DNA of 64,000 nt, from assembly GCA_037974665.1 (NCBI GenBank), contig CM075766.1, positions 51,344,569 to 51,408,568 on the forward strand. The letters are read 5' to 3'. Position 1 is the first letter of the stretch; each line of letters begins with the position of its first letter. The stretch is from Ehretia macrophylla (Eukaryota > Streptophyta > Magnoliopsida > Boraginales > Ehretiaceae). The position numbers and the translations under genes are program-made. Positions 22,501 to 34,979 of the stretch are shown in pieces. The notes under the pieces were generated by a model, which was not told where the DNA came from, did no database searches, and saw only the letters and a list, made by a program, of their open reading frames with translations.

Positions 22501-25311
22501 TGTACCTTTTACACGGCAGCAAGGGGGGGAAGGGTTAGGGGTGGGGGTGTGGGCACATAGGGAAGCCATTGAACCGATGGCAGTTTAGGGAAAATTGATT
22601 GTAGAAACAAAATAAAAAAGGAAAAGGGAAAAGGAAGCTTGGATTAGTTTGCATTTTATTGACCAACTCTCCAATCGTTATCAGGCTCAGCCTACTTTCA
22701 AGATGGAATACTGACAAATGATTTTTCTTGAGCTAAAATTTTTGATTTTGCTGGTAGTGACATGCAGAATGGTACTCTTATCTTTTTTCTCCTCATCAGG
22801 TTTATCAGTTTCTTGAAAGATCTATCTGATAGAGTGAATAGTTGGTGAAGTTAAAATTCAGCTCTTCACCTTACGTGTAATCTGTTAGCACTACCTCGCT
22901 TTGTGTAATTTTCACATGTAAATAGATACACTCTATGGTCATCGATACTCATCTTATTGATAGAGTATATAAGCATATGTTCATACTTTTTCCTTCCTGA
23001 GGTTTCAATAGCTTAAAGCAGATAGATATGAGAATCAGGTTACTGTTCAAACAGAATACTGCCTATCTGATTATTGGGTAGAGCATCTTATACTCAATGG
23101 AAGGTTGCTTCTTTTCAACTGTAGAAACTGATTGTTGTTGCTGCATTTGGCAGTTCATTTTTGTAGCCGCTGCTAAGTACTGTGTTGACATTGCAACTCA
23201 CCAACACGGATGTTGTGTACTGCAACGATGCATCAGTCATGCAACTGGAGAGCATCGGGAAACTTTGGTGGCCAAAATATCTGCAAACGGGCTTATGCTC
23301 GCCCAAGATGCATTTGGGTAACTACATAAAGAATTTTTATCAGCAATCAAAATTTACAGTTGATTTATAATACTCATTTGCTATATTTGTCCAATTAGTA
23401 GAACGCGGATATTTTTGAACTTTGCACGTCCACATGGAGCCAAGAGTATTGATCTTATTACTGCCCACTTGTAAGCTATTCCTGAATTCGTTGGTGTTGA
23501 CACTCTTGTTGAGATATGGAGCTCTTCAGCTTGAAGTTGAAAACATTCTTGCCCTCTTAGATAGTGGATTCTCAAGTTTACATTTCATTCTCAAAATATC
23601 ATATCGTCTGATTCTCTAATCTTTGTGCAGAAACTGATACCTATGTGATTCTTATTACTTTCTGCGTTATATTGCACAAACATGCCAACTTCCATTCCCT
23701 TCTCCATGCCGTGGAAGATGGTGGCTCGACTTGAACCTTCCAATTACTATAATACTAGAAAGACTGGAACTTAAATGCTTTCGTTTGAGGGAATAGTCCA
23801 GGGGATGCTTCACATTTGTTTAATCATTTCTAGTTAATTATCTAAGTAGTCCTTTAGGTCACATAATTAGGAATGAGGCAATCGTGAAAGAGTAGGAGTG
23901 GCGTTAATCGAGGATAAGATGAGGGAGAACCGATTGAAATGGTTTGGGCATGTTAGGAGACAACCTGTAGAGGCGCCGGTGAGACAGTGTGAAGGTTTAG
24001 AGATAGCATATAGAAAGAGGGGTAGAGGAAGACCTAAGTTGACTTGGACGGAGACACTCAGACGAGACTTTGCGTGTATGGAACTTATAGAAGAGTTAGC
24101 TCTCAACAGAAATGAACGGCGTCGTTTAACTCATATAGCCGACCCCACCTAGTGGGACAAAGACTCAGTTTGGTTTGGTTTGGTTTAATAGCAGGAAATT
24201 TTCTTCATGAGCAAGGAAATGAAGGCTGGACAATCGTTAATCATTTCTCCTATGGCTGTGCTTATTTTTTTTTACCTGTCTTCTCCTTTTCATGTTCATG
24301 CTAAGAGTCAGAAAACCATTTTCTGCTTTCTTTTAGTTGTATTTACTCCAGATGTTTGTATATGAGAGTACTTTTATCACAGCCGAGTTTTAACTCCTGT
24401 CAATAAAATTGGCCTATAATTTATCTGACATTTGTCGACTTTTAGTCTGAAGGGATTCATTCTTTTCTTGTTTCTTTTTGTTTCTTCCCTTGCAGGAATT
24501 ATGTTGTTCAATTTATTTTGGAGCTAAAGATCCCATCTGCCACATCCAAACTCGTATCTCAGTTTGAGGGGAGCTATGTGCATCTCTCAACGCAAAAATT
24601 CAGCAGCCATGTGGTTGAAAAAAGTCTTCTTTTATGTAATGAGCAAGTCCGGTCAAAGATAATCCATGAATTACTGTCTGCAACTCATTTGGAACAGTTG
24701 CTTCAAGATCCACATGCAAACTATGTTGTTCAAACAGCTCTTCGAGTTTCTGAGGTATGAGAAATAAATTCTCCTAGCACTTGTTATTTGATTTGGGCGA
24801 ATTTCCTTCAAGGCTTGTTATATAATTTTCAAGTTTTTGTTTCTATAATATGGTTGACATTCAGATGCATATTTCAGGGGTTGAATTTCTATGTAAAACT
24901 TTGATAAAAATAATTCCATCATCTCTGGTCTCGCAAATTACCTTCATGACAGACATAACTTCTTTTGTTTAAAAGCACTAAAGTAGCTTTTCTTGCTTAA
25001 TCAAGTCAATTTCGACTAATTATCAATAAATGATGTGATGACTTCAACAAATTAGTCCCAAGTGTATCGTCTTCATTTATATTTAGTCTATCGTTTATAT
25101 CTAGTATGCCGTTTATTCATTTCAACTCGATCTTTCGTATAATATGATGCTAATGATGGTCTCGGGCTGATCATTCTTACATATATCTTCTGTCTGAACT
25201 CAGGGTCCTCTCCACAATTCATTGGTTGATGCAATCGAAACCCATCGCGCAGTTTCACGCAACAGTCCCTATTCCAAGAGGATTTTCTCTCACAAGCTTT
25301 TGAAGAAGTGA
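19567..25311 (+). CDS. Pumilio/PUF RNA-binding protein (APUM11/12-like), five exons
   Basis: Exons 19567-21224, 21307-21469, 23154-23317, 24496-24754, 25204-25311; all GT-AG, giving 783 aa. The start is the first ATG of the frame; the open frame further upstream lacks one. The N-terminal half is low-complexity: acidic [17 protein letters not shown] (a motif shared with plant PUMs), a seven-His run, a seven-Met run from ATG repeats, and an (Ser-Asn)n stretch. The C-terminal half (about residue 463 onward) has eight Puf repeats. Their base-contact triplets, in order, are C-R-Q, N-Y-Q, T-R-Q, N-H-Q, C-C-Q, N-Y-Q, S-H-E, N-Y-Q. PUF proteins bind 3' UTR elements in the cytoplasm and repress or destabilise mRNAs. 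Intron 3 holds a LINE tail. A Tork element lies about 360 bp past the stop in the opposite direction. Confidence 0.93.
23865..24190 (+). mobile_element. RTE-like LINE 3'-end fragment in a Pumilio intron
   Basis: It contains the reverse transcriptase C-terminal stretch [20 protein letters not shown], then a GRGRPKLTW core, [13 protein letters not shown] and a stop, followed by GTGGGACAAAGACTCAGTT and a (TTTGG)n tail. The RT ending plus a short tandem repeat tail fits plant RTE elements. It is 5'-truncated, in sense with the host gene, and in intron 3. The frame is open for over 80 codons, so it is younger than the copy at 5491. Confidence 0.85.
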
Positions 25312-25567
25312 TGTATATTCTCCCCTCGGGTGAAAAATAATGTTGTTGTGCTCTAAAGCTAGCTGCTATTTGACTATACGCTATTTTATGAGCTGCAGTT
25401 GTTTATTTGTTAGAATATGCTAGTGACCATCTCTATTGTTGATTTCGCTCGTCTATGACCTTTTCTATTGCCGGTGCAGAGTGTAAAGCATAAGCCGTTG
25501 AGCTTCCAGTTGCTTAAACTGTTGGTTTCTCATGTATTTTTATGTTGCCAAACTTTGGATAATTTTC

Positions 25568-25568
25568 A

Positions 25569-25599
<31 letters not shown>

Positions 25600-25601
25600 T
25601 C
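25568..25601. repeat. (TA)n and T-run microsatellite
   Basis: A TA repeat followed by a T run, downstream of the Pumilio stop and about 75 bp before the Tork element. Confidence 0.9.
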
Positions 25602-25673
25602 CTGTGGAAGTCTCAGTGTATGGATCATAACGTGTATATAGACACCCCTTTTCAGCTTTACGTATGAAGAATC

Positions 25674-26226
25674 TGTTGGGTATTGGTGCAGCGGAATAGT
25701 CGGGGACAAGCAGTATCACGCAGCTAAAATATGAATGAGAACAGAGAAAGTAGAGACACAAGATTTACGTGCAAAACCCTTAAACAAATTGAGGGAAAAA
25801 TCACGTGCAAGTAATGGAGGAATTCACTATGATGTGGAGTATTTTACAATAACCTTCTCGCTAATATAAGGAGAGAACAATATCACTCTCTCAAATAATA
25901 GGACAAACTAACTCTCACTCACAAATATAGGACAACAAAAGAGAAAGAAAACTACTCAAGAGAAAGTTTATGTTTTCTCTCTAATATGCTTTGCTTGGTG
26001 ATGCAAAATGGTAAGGAATTAGCCACTATTTATAGGCTCATTCCATACCCAAAATCAAAACAAAATAGTAGTGTGAAAAGGATTTTCATGTGCCTAATTT
26101 TACACCAAACTTTGATGCACAAATCTTCCTTTTTCCATTACTTTTTTTTTGTCTTCTTTTGACTCACAAAAAATGTAAAGCTACCAAATATGACTTTACC
26201 TCATTAAAAGTCTTTGATAGCTCACA
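25674..26226 (-). repeat. 3' LTR of the Tork/Tnt1-type element
   Basis: Matches 30432-30986 along its whole length (553 versus 555 bp), with TG...CA ends and many single differences. Confidence 0.93.
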
Positions 26227-29200
26227 TTCTCCCACTTAAAGTCATATTTGAAAATCTTCAAATCTCTCCATACTTGCCAATTCCACGTTGCTTACGTCTT
26301 TGCTAGACCAAAGGAGGATCTACTCCAAACAAACTTGTCAACATTGATTGGCTTTGTCATGACATCTGCTAGGTTCTCGTTGGTGTGTATCTTCTGCATA
26401 TCCACACTCCCTTCCTCCACTACTTCTCGAACAAAGTGATATTGAACACCTATGTGTTTCGTCCTGGAATGAAATGCTGGATTCCTTGCAATGTGCAAGG
26501 CACTCTGACTGTCACAAAACAAGGAAATTTTCTCTTGTTTGTGCCCGAGCTCCTCCATTAACCGTTTAATCCAGATTGCTTCTTTACAAGCTTGTGTAGC
26601 TGCCATGTATTCAGCCTCTGTTGTAGATAGGGCCACAACAGTCTGTAATTTAGATATCCAGCTTACCACGCCGCCTGCAACTGTAAACACATAGCCTGTA
26701 GTGGACTTCCGTTTATCAGAATCACCTGCAAAATCCGAATCAACAAAACCTTTGACAGTAAATTCTGATCCTTCAAAACATAATGCAACATCCGAGGTCC
26801 CTTTGATGTATCGTAGGATCCTCTTAACAGCATTCTAATGCTCTCTACCAGGATTCGCCATGAACCGACTGACCGCACCAACTGCTTGAGCAATATCTGG
26901 TCTCGTGCATATCATAGCGAACATAAGACTTCCCACTGCTGATGCATACGGTACTCGAGACATTTCTATCCTCTCCACTTCAGTACTAGGGCACATACTT
27001 GAGGATAATTTGTAATTGACAGGAAAGCGGGGTCGAGATTTCTTTACAATCTTGCATATTGAAGCGCCGCAAGATTTTCTTCAAGTAATTCTTCTGGGAA
27101 ATCCATACCTTCCTGCCTTTTCTGTCTCGGTGAACTTGCATATCTAAAATCTTGTTTGCTGGTCCCAAATCCTTCATATCAAACTCTCCAGCTAACTGTG
27201 CCTTCAGTTCTTGGACCCGATCTTTACTGGGACCTGCTACCAGCATGTCGTCCATATACAACAACAGAATGATAAAATCATCATCGCCAAACCTCTTGTA
27301 GTACGTACAATGGTCTGAATTGAGTCTGTTGTACCCAAGGCTAATCACGAAGGAATTAAATCTCTTGTACCAACACCTTGGCGCCTGCTTTAAATCGTAC
27401 AGAGATTTGGTCAACCTGCAAACCAAGTTTTGTTTTTCTTTCTCAACAAAACCTTCTGGTTGAAGCATGTAAATCTCTTCTTCAAGCTCTCCATGAAGAA
27501 AAGCCGTCTTTACATCTAATTGTTCTAGATGTAAGTCTAACACAGCACACATGGCCAAGACTACTCTGATAGTTGTAAGTCTTACCACAGGAGAAAATAT
27601 CTCGTTGAAGTCAATTCCTTCTTTCTGAGCATATCCTTTCACCACCAGTCTTGCACGATATCGCTCCACTTGGTCATTACCATCTCGCTTGATCTTGTAG
27701 ACCCATTTGTTACCAATGGCTTTCCGTCCAGGTGGTAGTGGAACAAGCTCCCACGTCTTGTTTCTATGTAGAGCTTCAATTTCTTCTTGCATTGCTGTCA
27801 TCCACAGGGCAACATCGGGGCTTTTTATAGCCTCGTGAAAGGTAGATGGTTCTCCATCCTCCGTTAGAAGACAGTATGCAGCATTGCTCGCCATGACAAA
27901 ATCTGAATGCCAAGTTGGTCTTGTTGTCTGACGCAGTGAACGTCGGACTTCTATAACCTCAGCATCATCTGGTTCTTGTTTCTCGTGCTCCGGTGCAGCT
28001 TCAGAAGAAGCATCTCCTTGTTCTGACTTATCTTCAATTTGTATTGTAGTAGTCTCCTTTGAAGTGTTGCTGTCGTCTTCATTTTGCAGTTTATCTTCTG
28101 CAAATATCACATCTCTGCTGATGACAACCTTGTGGGCAGTGGAATCCCACAGGCGATACCCCTTAACACCATCAGTATTTCCCAAGAATAGACATTTCCT
28201 GGATTTTGGATCCAGCTTTGTTCTTTCTTGGGAACCATACATCACGTATGCCGGACATCCAAATACGTGCAAGGTAGAATAATCTGCGAGTTTTTCGGTC
28301 CACATTTCCATTCGTGTCTTCAACCCAATTGCAATTGACGGTGACCGGTTTATCACGTAATAGGCAGTTCTAGCTGCTTCTGTCCAAAATAATTTGGCTA
28401 GACCTGCAGTTTCCAACATAGCTCTCATTCTTTCAAGAAGAGTTCTGTTCATCCGTTTTGCTACACCAGTTTGCTGAGGTGTATGTGCAACAGTAAATTG
28501 CCTCTGAATACCCTCTTGCTTGCAAAATGCCAAGAAGCTCCCGTCAGTGTATTCTCCTCCGTTGTCCGTCCTCAAACACTTGATCCTTTTCCCGGATTCA
28601 AGTTCCACCAGCGCTTTGAAAGTTTTGAATATTGGAAACACATCTGACTTGTTCTTGATTGGATACACCCACAGTCTCCTGGAGTAATCATCAATAAATG
28701 ATACAAAGTATTTGGCTCCTCCTAGGGACAAAACCGGTGATTCCCAAATGTCTGAATGGATTAAGTCTAGAATGTGTTTGCTTCTGGCAGTAGATCTCCC
28801 AAATTTCAATCTATGCTGCTTACTGGTAACACAGTGCTCACAGAAAGGTAAGTTTACCGTCTTGAGCCCGGGTAGGAGATTACGTTCAGCGAGAATCTTC
28901 AAGCCACGTTCTGTCATGTGGCCCAATCTGCGATGCCACATTATAGTTGATTCTTCTTGACCGGCTGATGCAACTGATACATCTGCCTCCTGCAACGTAT
29001 CTCCCAAAAGCATGTATAGATTTACCCCAATCTTTTCTGCCTTGATCACCACAAGCGCTCCTTTGACGACCTTCATGATCCCATCCTCGATATGGGTCTT
29101 GCAGCCAAGGTCATCCAATTGTCCAATGGACAATAGGTTCTTCTTCAAGCCCTTCACATGTCGTACCCCTTGAATGGTGCGAATGGTACCATCATACATT

Positions 29201-30253
29201 TTAATTTTGACGGTACCGATACCAGCAATCTCCAAGGCATGATCATTACCCATGTACACAGATCCTCTAGAGACAGGTTCATAGTTGTGGAACCATTCTC
29301 TACGAGAGGTCATATGCCATGTTGCTCCCGAATCCATTATCCAAGCATCAGTGAGCTCCTTTCTGCCTTTTGATACAGTTGCTGCTTCGCTATATAAAAT
29401 ATCTCCATCATCTGGTGCAGTCGCCACACATCCCTGAGAATTTGTCACCTCGGGATTTTTTTTTGTTGCTCCAACAATCCTTCTTGAAGTGCCATTTCTT
29501 GCCACAGTTGTAGCATTTGATATTCTTTCTACTCCTTGATTTTGATCTACCTTGGTTGTTGCTCCCACTAGAGCCACGTTCCGTTGATCTACCTCTCACC
29601 ATTGATAATGCCTCTGCTTGTTGTGAACTTTCGATTATGTCTTCCTTACTTTTGCGCCTAGATTCCTCTTCCAGAACAGCGGCTGCAACATCATCAAAAA
29701 TAACAAAATCTGAAAGAACATTGTTAGTGTAACTAATGATGAGTTGATCATACGAATCAGGTATACTTTGAAGTAGAATTTCTGCACGTTCAAGCTCCGC
29801 TATTTTATGCCCAATTGCAGTCAATTGAGAGAATAGCGTATTTAAGGTATTGATGTGATCTGTCACCGATGTGGACTCACTCATCCGAAGGGTGTAGAGT
29901 CTTCTCTTCAAGAAAATCTTATTGTGAAGTGACTTGACCTCATATAGTTTGGTCAGCACATCCCAAATTTCTTTTGCTGACTTCTTTTCCTCAACGTTTG
30001 ACAATACCGAATCTGCCAATGTCAGGTGCAGATTAGCCATAGCGTTGTCATCCATATCTTTCCACTTGTCGTCCGTCACCTCCGCTGGTCTGTCTCAAAT
30101 TGCTGCCAAACAATTCTTCTTTCTCAAGATTGCCTTCATCTTTAATTTCCATAGGGAAAATTTTCTCCCGTTGAACTTCTCGATTTCAAATTTTGCCGCC
30201 ATAGTATTAACGACGATCTGCTTCGTAATTTGAACCGGCTCCCACTATTTCAC

Positions 30254-30394
30254 TGTGAATAGTACTATTTACGTGAATAGTATCGTATACGTGAATAGTA
30301 CCAAAACCGTATACAGGAATAGTATAGATACCGTATAGGTGAATAGTACTATACCGTATGCGTGAATAGTAATCGTGAACAGTAACCCCGTATG
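30254..30394 (-). repeat. Degenerate tandem repeat in the Tork element leader
   Basis: Seven copies of a GTGAATAGTA-like core (plus strand), separated by CGTATAC/CCGTATG-like spacers, lie between the primer site and gag. They are in the untranslated leader of the element. Confidence 0.85.
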
Positions 30395-30431
30395 AATACC
30401 AGTGACCTGTAACCAATGGCTCTGATACCAC

Positions 30432-30986
30432 TGTTGAGTATCGGCGCAGCGGAATGGTTGGGGACAAGCAGTATCACGCAGCTAAAATATGAATAAGAAC
30501 AGAGAAAGTAGAGACACAAGATTTACGTGGAAAACCCTCAAACAAATCGAGGAAAAAACCACGGGCAAGTAATGGAGGATTTCACTATAATGTGGAGTAT
30601 TTTACAATAACCTTCTCTCTAATATAAGGAGAGAACAATATCACTCTCTCAAATAATAGGAGAAACTAACTCTCACTCACAAATATAGGACAACAAAAGA
30701 GGAAGAAAACTACTCAAGAGAAAGCTTATGTTTTCTCTCTAATTTGCTTTGTTTGGTGATGCAAAATGGTAAGGAATGAGCTTCTATTTATAAGCTCATT
30801 ACATACCCAAAATCAAAACAAAATAGTAGTGTGAAAAGGATTTTCATGTGCCTAATTTTACACCAAACTTTGATGCACAAATCTTCCTTTTTCCATTACT
30901 TTTTTTTTTTGTCTTCTTTTGACTCACCAAAAATGTAAAGCTACCAAATATGACTTTACCTCATTAAAAGTCTTTGATAGCTCACA
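30432..30986 (-). repeat. 5' LTR of the Tork/Tnt1-type element
   Basis: The partner of 25674-26226. The Met-tRNA primer site adjoins its inner edge. Confidence 0.93.
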
Positions 30987-33763
30987 GAATGTTCAGATGA
31001 TTTTGTTACGTAGATGGATGCTTTACCAGGCTTGCTGTAAAAGCACTGCCTGAGGCTTTGTTTCAAAAATTTGAACTTCTATATGTCAAAAGGACACCCT
31101 ATTGCATGTAACTCCTACTATAATCGAAGTCCGAAAAAAAATTGTAGCCTTTACTAAATAACAAAGGATTATGATATGGGCTAAATTTCCGACCAGAAGA
31201 CCTGTGAAGATCGACTGGACTACAAATCTGAGTAGCTAACCTCCCCAGCATGAGCATAGCGGACCCAGAGCAAGAACCATAAAATCACCCGACCCGATCC
31301 TTGAGACGTTCACAAAATGCGGGAGAATTCATAAGTAAAGACTGCAATGATCGGGGAATTTGTAGGGTGAAATTCCTTTTTTCATGTGCAAAATGGTCAT
31401 CGGAAAAGAGTTCACACCCTTGTAAAATATTATGGGGAATCATTTCCAAAAAATAATATAAATACTTCATTACACAAAACATAATGAGTAACAAATTCTA
31501 AAATATAAATATTTCATTCCACAAAATATATATAATAAATAACCAATTTTAAACAGTTTCGTTCTCTTTAAATTATTTCACCTCGAATTTTTAAAACAAA
31601 ATTACTGACTTGATGGTCAGATTATTATACTCTCAAAGGAACAGGAAGACACGAGGAGAAGATGAAAGTAATGACAAATCTATTTTATTGACTCTGGAAT
31701 GATCTTAAGTGTGTGTACGTAGATGCTACAATGTTTACGTCTAAGTACGTACTACTATGCATTACAAGGTGTATCTAGACAGAATATTTCATGACCATGT
31801 TGTCCTAACTCTTTCTATTCCGAGCTATGCGTCAAAATTGATTCATCTCCCATGTTTGCCCTAAGATGGGTTTTCAAGGAAGCTAGCACAAGTCTAAGTC
31901 GACGTCGCGACCATATATATCTAACCTATCCAACGCCAAGCCGCCTCCCCTAAACCCCTCTAAATTGATAAAACAATAGCTTAGCCGTGCTTCAACGGTT
32001 GCAATCGGTATTTTTAGAACTTTCCGTGAAATAGCGATTGTAATTCTTTTTATATTTCTCGAGGTATAATGACTGACTGGATTTCGAATGTTAATCAATG
32101 AAAATATAAAATTCTTAATAATAAATTAATATTCTGCGTTCAAGAATAAAAAATAAAAAATTTTAAAATATTTAAAAATTTTAACTCTTCTAAAGTAGTA
32201 TCTCACTGATGCCTTACGCGCTCTTTGGAAGGAGGCTTTCTCCACCTTCTACCTAAGGTGTTAGTCCGGACTAATATCAATAGTGAGAGAGAGAGTGAGA
32301 CCCACGTGTATGTGAAACTTATTCTATATGAAATGATTGATATTAATTCGAACTAATTAAATTTTTTTTCTTTAAAGTGATTTAAGCACGGCTTGCTTTT
32401 GACAAAAAAAAAAAAAAAAAACTACTTGCTGGTTGTTCGGTTTTTTTTAGCTAAATGCCTCATCCACATGCAAATTAATATGTCAGATCATTTCCAGAAA
32501 AAATCTACGTTAGGCCTTGTCAAGTCCAATCAATTTATCAACCAAAATTTTTCTCATTATCCACATTTCGACTTTTAGACCCACGACTCTAGCTAAGTTT
32601 TTCAATGAATTTAACACGAATTTCAAATGTTGTCTTTAATGGTGGAGTCAAAATTTTTATTTAGTAGAGCTAAAAATCACATAAGTTAATATTTATATAT
32701 AAAAAGATTTTTTCAACGGGGGTTAAATACTTTCAAAATATATATATTTTTTTTAAAAAAATTAAGAAGAGTGAGGGTTGTAATCCCTGCTCGCCGTACT
32801 GTAGCTCCGCCATTGGTTGTCCCTAATAGAAAACAACACATGTTAAGGAGAATTAAACTCCTGTGAAATGAATGTTCATGTATTCCTGTAGTTCATGCAA
32901 ACGATGGAGTACTAATTGAGACGAAGAAACCGTATTTCTAATTCTATTTCGAGTTATGGGAAAAAGTGTGTAATATTAAAACCTCACGAGATACTTTTAG
33001 TTTTAGCCATAAACTTGGGAGTGGGAGTGGGAGGGGCATTTTTAAACACAGTAACAAAATTCTTTTATCACTTTATTTTACTCTAATATCATTTGTAACG
33101 ATATTTTTTTTGGGTCAAAATTTGTAACGATATTGACTAATAGATACTTAACTCATAAGAGGGTGTGTCATTAAGATATTGGATGCTTCCAATCTAGCCA
33201 CATGCAGAACCCTGCTAGCTAGACACAGTGAGAACTAGTATATGCATGTATAGGTTGTGGGCACTATACTACGGAAAATTACCTTGTAAGAAACCAAAAG
33301 TGAACTCTTTAATTAATTATAAAGCAGACCGGGCAAACTCTTTAATTAAGGCTGTGCTTGGTTTCACACAATAATGCCACCTCATGCTAGTGGTAGCTAG
33401 GTCACGTTCCGAGTTTTAATATCGAAATACACGGCGTGACATATTCTGAAAGAAAAAATTAAAGAGAAAACAAAGAAAGAAAATGCATTCATTTGTAGTC
33501 ATTTTCAAGTTTGGCACCGATACAATTGACCCTTCAATTCTAGTTTTAAACTAAACATGCGAGTCTGCAGAGAAAATAGACAAGGGCTCTCAGCTGCTTG
33601 CCATTACACACTAAGTGAATATAGCTAAATGCATGCACAACATTGGACTATTCGTAATTTCATGCATTTATTACTGTTTGATCTACAGGTATACATGATT
33701 TTCAACATGTGATTAGGATGGTCCGAGTCTATATATACATTTTAAAATGTGATTAGAATGGTT

Positions 33764-34006
33764 GACTCGGATTGGATTTGAATTCACTCATTTGCTTAGT
33801 TTTTCATTTACTAGATGAGGTGTATTATACAAGTTATGAGATTTTTGGTCTTTTTAAATCTTAGCCATCCATTTCATATTTATTTTAACTACTTTTTTTC
33901 AAAATTGAAATTCAAAATGAATGGTTGAGATTTAAAACGATAACTCATAATATACCTTATCTAGTAGATGAGTGAATAAGTAAAGGAGAGGATCCAAACC
34001 TGAGTT
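33764..34006. mobile_element. Foldback (MITE-like) element, about 240 bp
   Basis: Left arm (GATTGGATTTG at the outside, then TTTACTAGATGAGGTGTATT and AAATCTTAGCCATCCATTT) is an imperfect inverted repeat of the right arm (TGAATGGTTGAGATTTAAA, then TATACCTTATCTAGTAGATG and GAGGATCCAAACC). The two arms meet over a short loop, so the whole unit can fold into one hairpin. No coding capacity. Confidence 0.7.
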
Positions 34007-34019
34007 GAATCTTGAAATG

Positions 34020-34228
34020 TATTATAAGGCATCAACTTTAACAAATTTAAATCTTAGTCATCAGATATGGAGTACTAAAGTAATTATCTATGAATATATA
34101 AGATATTCTAAAAAATATTTGAAAGAAATGTCTGAAATTTAAAAGGATAAAATGTAATGGCCCGTAATACATCTTATTTAGAAAATGAAAGAATTGGTAA
34201 TTAATGAAAGGATCTAAACCTGTAGATA
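34020..34228. mobile_element. Second, diverged copy of the foldback family
   Basis: It ends in GAAAGGATCTAAACCTG, matching the outer end of the previous copy, and holds AATACATCTTATTTAG in the place of the earlier ATACCTTATCTAG. The left arm has decayed. The two copies are almost adjacent. Confidence 0.5.
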
Positions 34229-34649
34229 ACAATATCCACGCAACAAAAAATCCACGGGACAGTAAAATTTAGGGGCATATATCCATACTTAGGGTTGTGG
34301 GATTGTTACGAAATTTATAAAATATTTTAATATACCTTTAAAATAACATTGATATTTTTTGTCTGGAAAACACTTAACCCTATATCTTACTAGTTTTGAT
34401 TTTCCGAAACTTTGTTGATAAAATATCACGAATTCATCATATTATTCACATTTTTCTTTCTAGGGTTAGTTTTCAATCTGGTGTGGGAATTAATAACATA
34501 GGTCGAGCCCACACAGAGTGAAGAACTTTTCCTATTTCTGTAGGTCATGAAAGTTAATAATCTCAAGTCGTCAACAATTTCGGCTATGTACATTACGTAC
34601 TCATCTTTACTGTTTAAAAGATCATAACACTTTCTCAAATCGTTAATGC

Positions 34650-34665
34650 TATATATATATATATA
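34650..34665 (+). promoter_or_regulatory. TATA-type run upstream of SAUR
   Basis: A TATATATATATATA run lies about 80 bp upstream of the SAUR ATG, a suitable place for a core promoter with a short leader. A plain TA repeat cannot be told apart from a functional TATA box by sequence. Confidence 0.45.
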
Positions 34666-34742
34666 GATGCAACACTTGGCAGCACTCATCTACTAAGTCT
34701 TTGTATCTAAACTTCACATTTCGTGTCGCTTTTATAGCAGAA

Positions 34743-34979
34743 ATGGCGAAGGTATATGCTAAGGATGAATTGAAGAAAACAGCTCCAAAGGGCCATTTTG
34801 TGGTTTACGTAGGCAAAGAGTTGAGAAGATTTGTGATTCCCATATCGAATCTGAAGAATCCTTATTTCCAGAAACTGCTAGAGGATGCTGCAGAAGAGTT
34901 CGGTTTTTACGTTCAGAGTGGCATTGTTTTGCCTTGCGATGAATCAACCTTTCAAAAGGTGATCATCACAAGTAATTAA
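34743..34979 (+). CDS. SAUR family small auxin-responsive protein
   Basis: A single-exon frame of 78 aa, MAKVYAKDELKKTAPKGHFV at the start. It shows the SAUR core in order: PKGHFVVYVGKELRRFVIPI (about residues 15-34), then NPYFQKLLEDAAEEFGF and a GIVLPCDESTFQKVI ending. Being short and intronless is normal for the family. SAUR proteins promote cell expansion by inhibiting PP2C.D phosphatases and so keeping plasma-membrane H+-ATPases active; this is family knowledge, not seen here. The N-terminal extension and C-terminal tail are very short, so this is a compact member. The Ty3/gypsy nest begins about 410 bp downstream and could affect its expression. No intact neighbouring SAUR is present. 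Confidence 0.92.
   Translation: MAKVYAKDELKKTAPKGHFVVYVGKELRRFVIPISNLKNPYFQKLLEDAAEEFGFYVQSGIVLPCDESTFQKVIITSN

Larger units (their letters stand above)
25674..30986 (-). mobile_element. Ty1/copia LTR retrotransposon, Tork/Tnt1 type (fossil)
   Basis: A nearly complete element on the minus strand, about 5.3 kb. LTRs at 30432-30986 (5') and 25674-26226 (3'), both TG...CA. Next to the 5' LTR is a Met-tRNA primer site (TGGTATCAGAGCC, minus strand); next to the 3' LTR is a purine tract (AAGTGGGAGAATG). Parts in copia order: gag with a CCHC knuckle (CYNCGKKWHFKKDC), protease (WIMDSGATWHM), pre-integrase (WHRRLGHM), integrase, reverse transcriptase (LYMDDML) and RNase H (TTEAEYMA). Flanks GAATC/GAATG are a target duplication with one mismatch. 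The coding region is broken in about three or four places. The LTRs differ by roughly 5% by eye, suggesting an age of a few million years. Confidence 0.93.
30987..34742. other. Intergenic region between the Tork element and SAUR
   Basis: AT-rich, with no supported gene. The first part is probably the displaced downstream region of the Pumilio gene. Two related foldback elements occur at 33764-34006 and about 34020-34228. The SAUR promoter lies at the right end. Confidence 0.55.

Noticed and set aside
30254-30394. Array with spaced repeats that could suggest a CRISPR
   Set aside because: Plant nuclear DNA; the units are about 10 bp with variable spacers, inside a retrotransposon leader.
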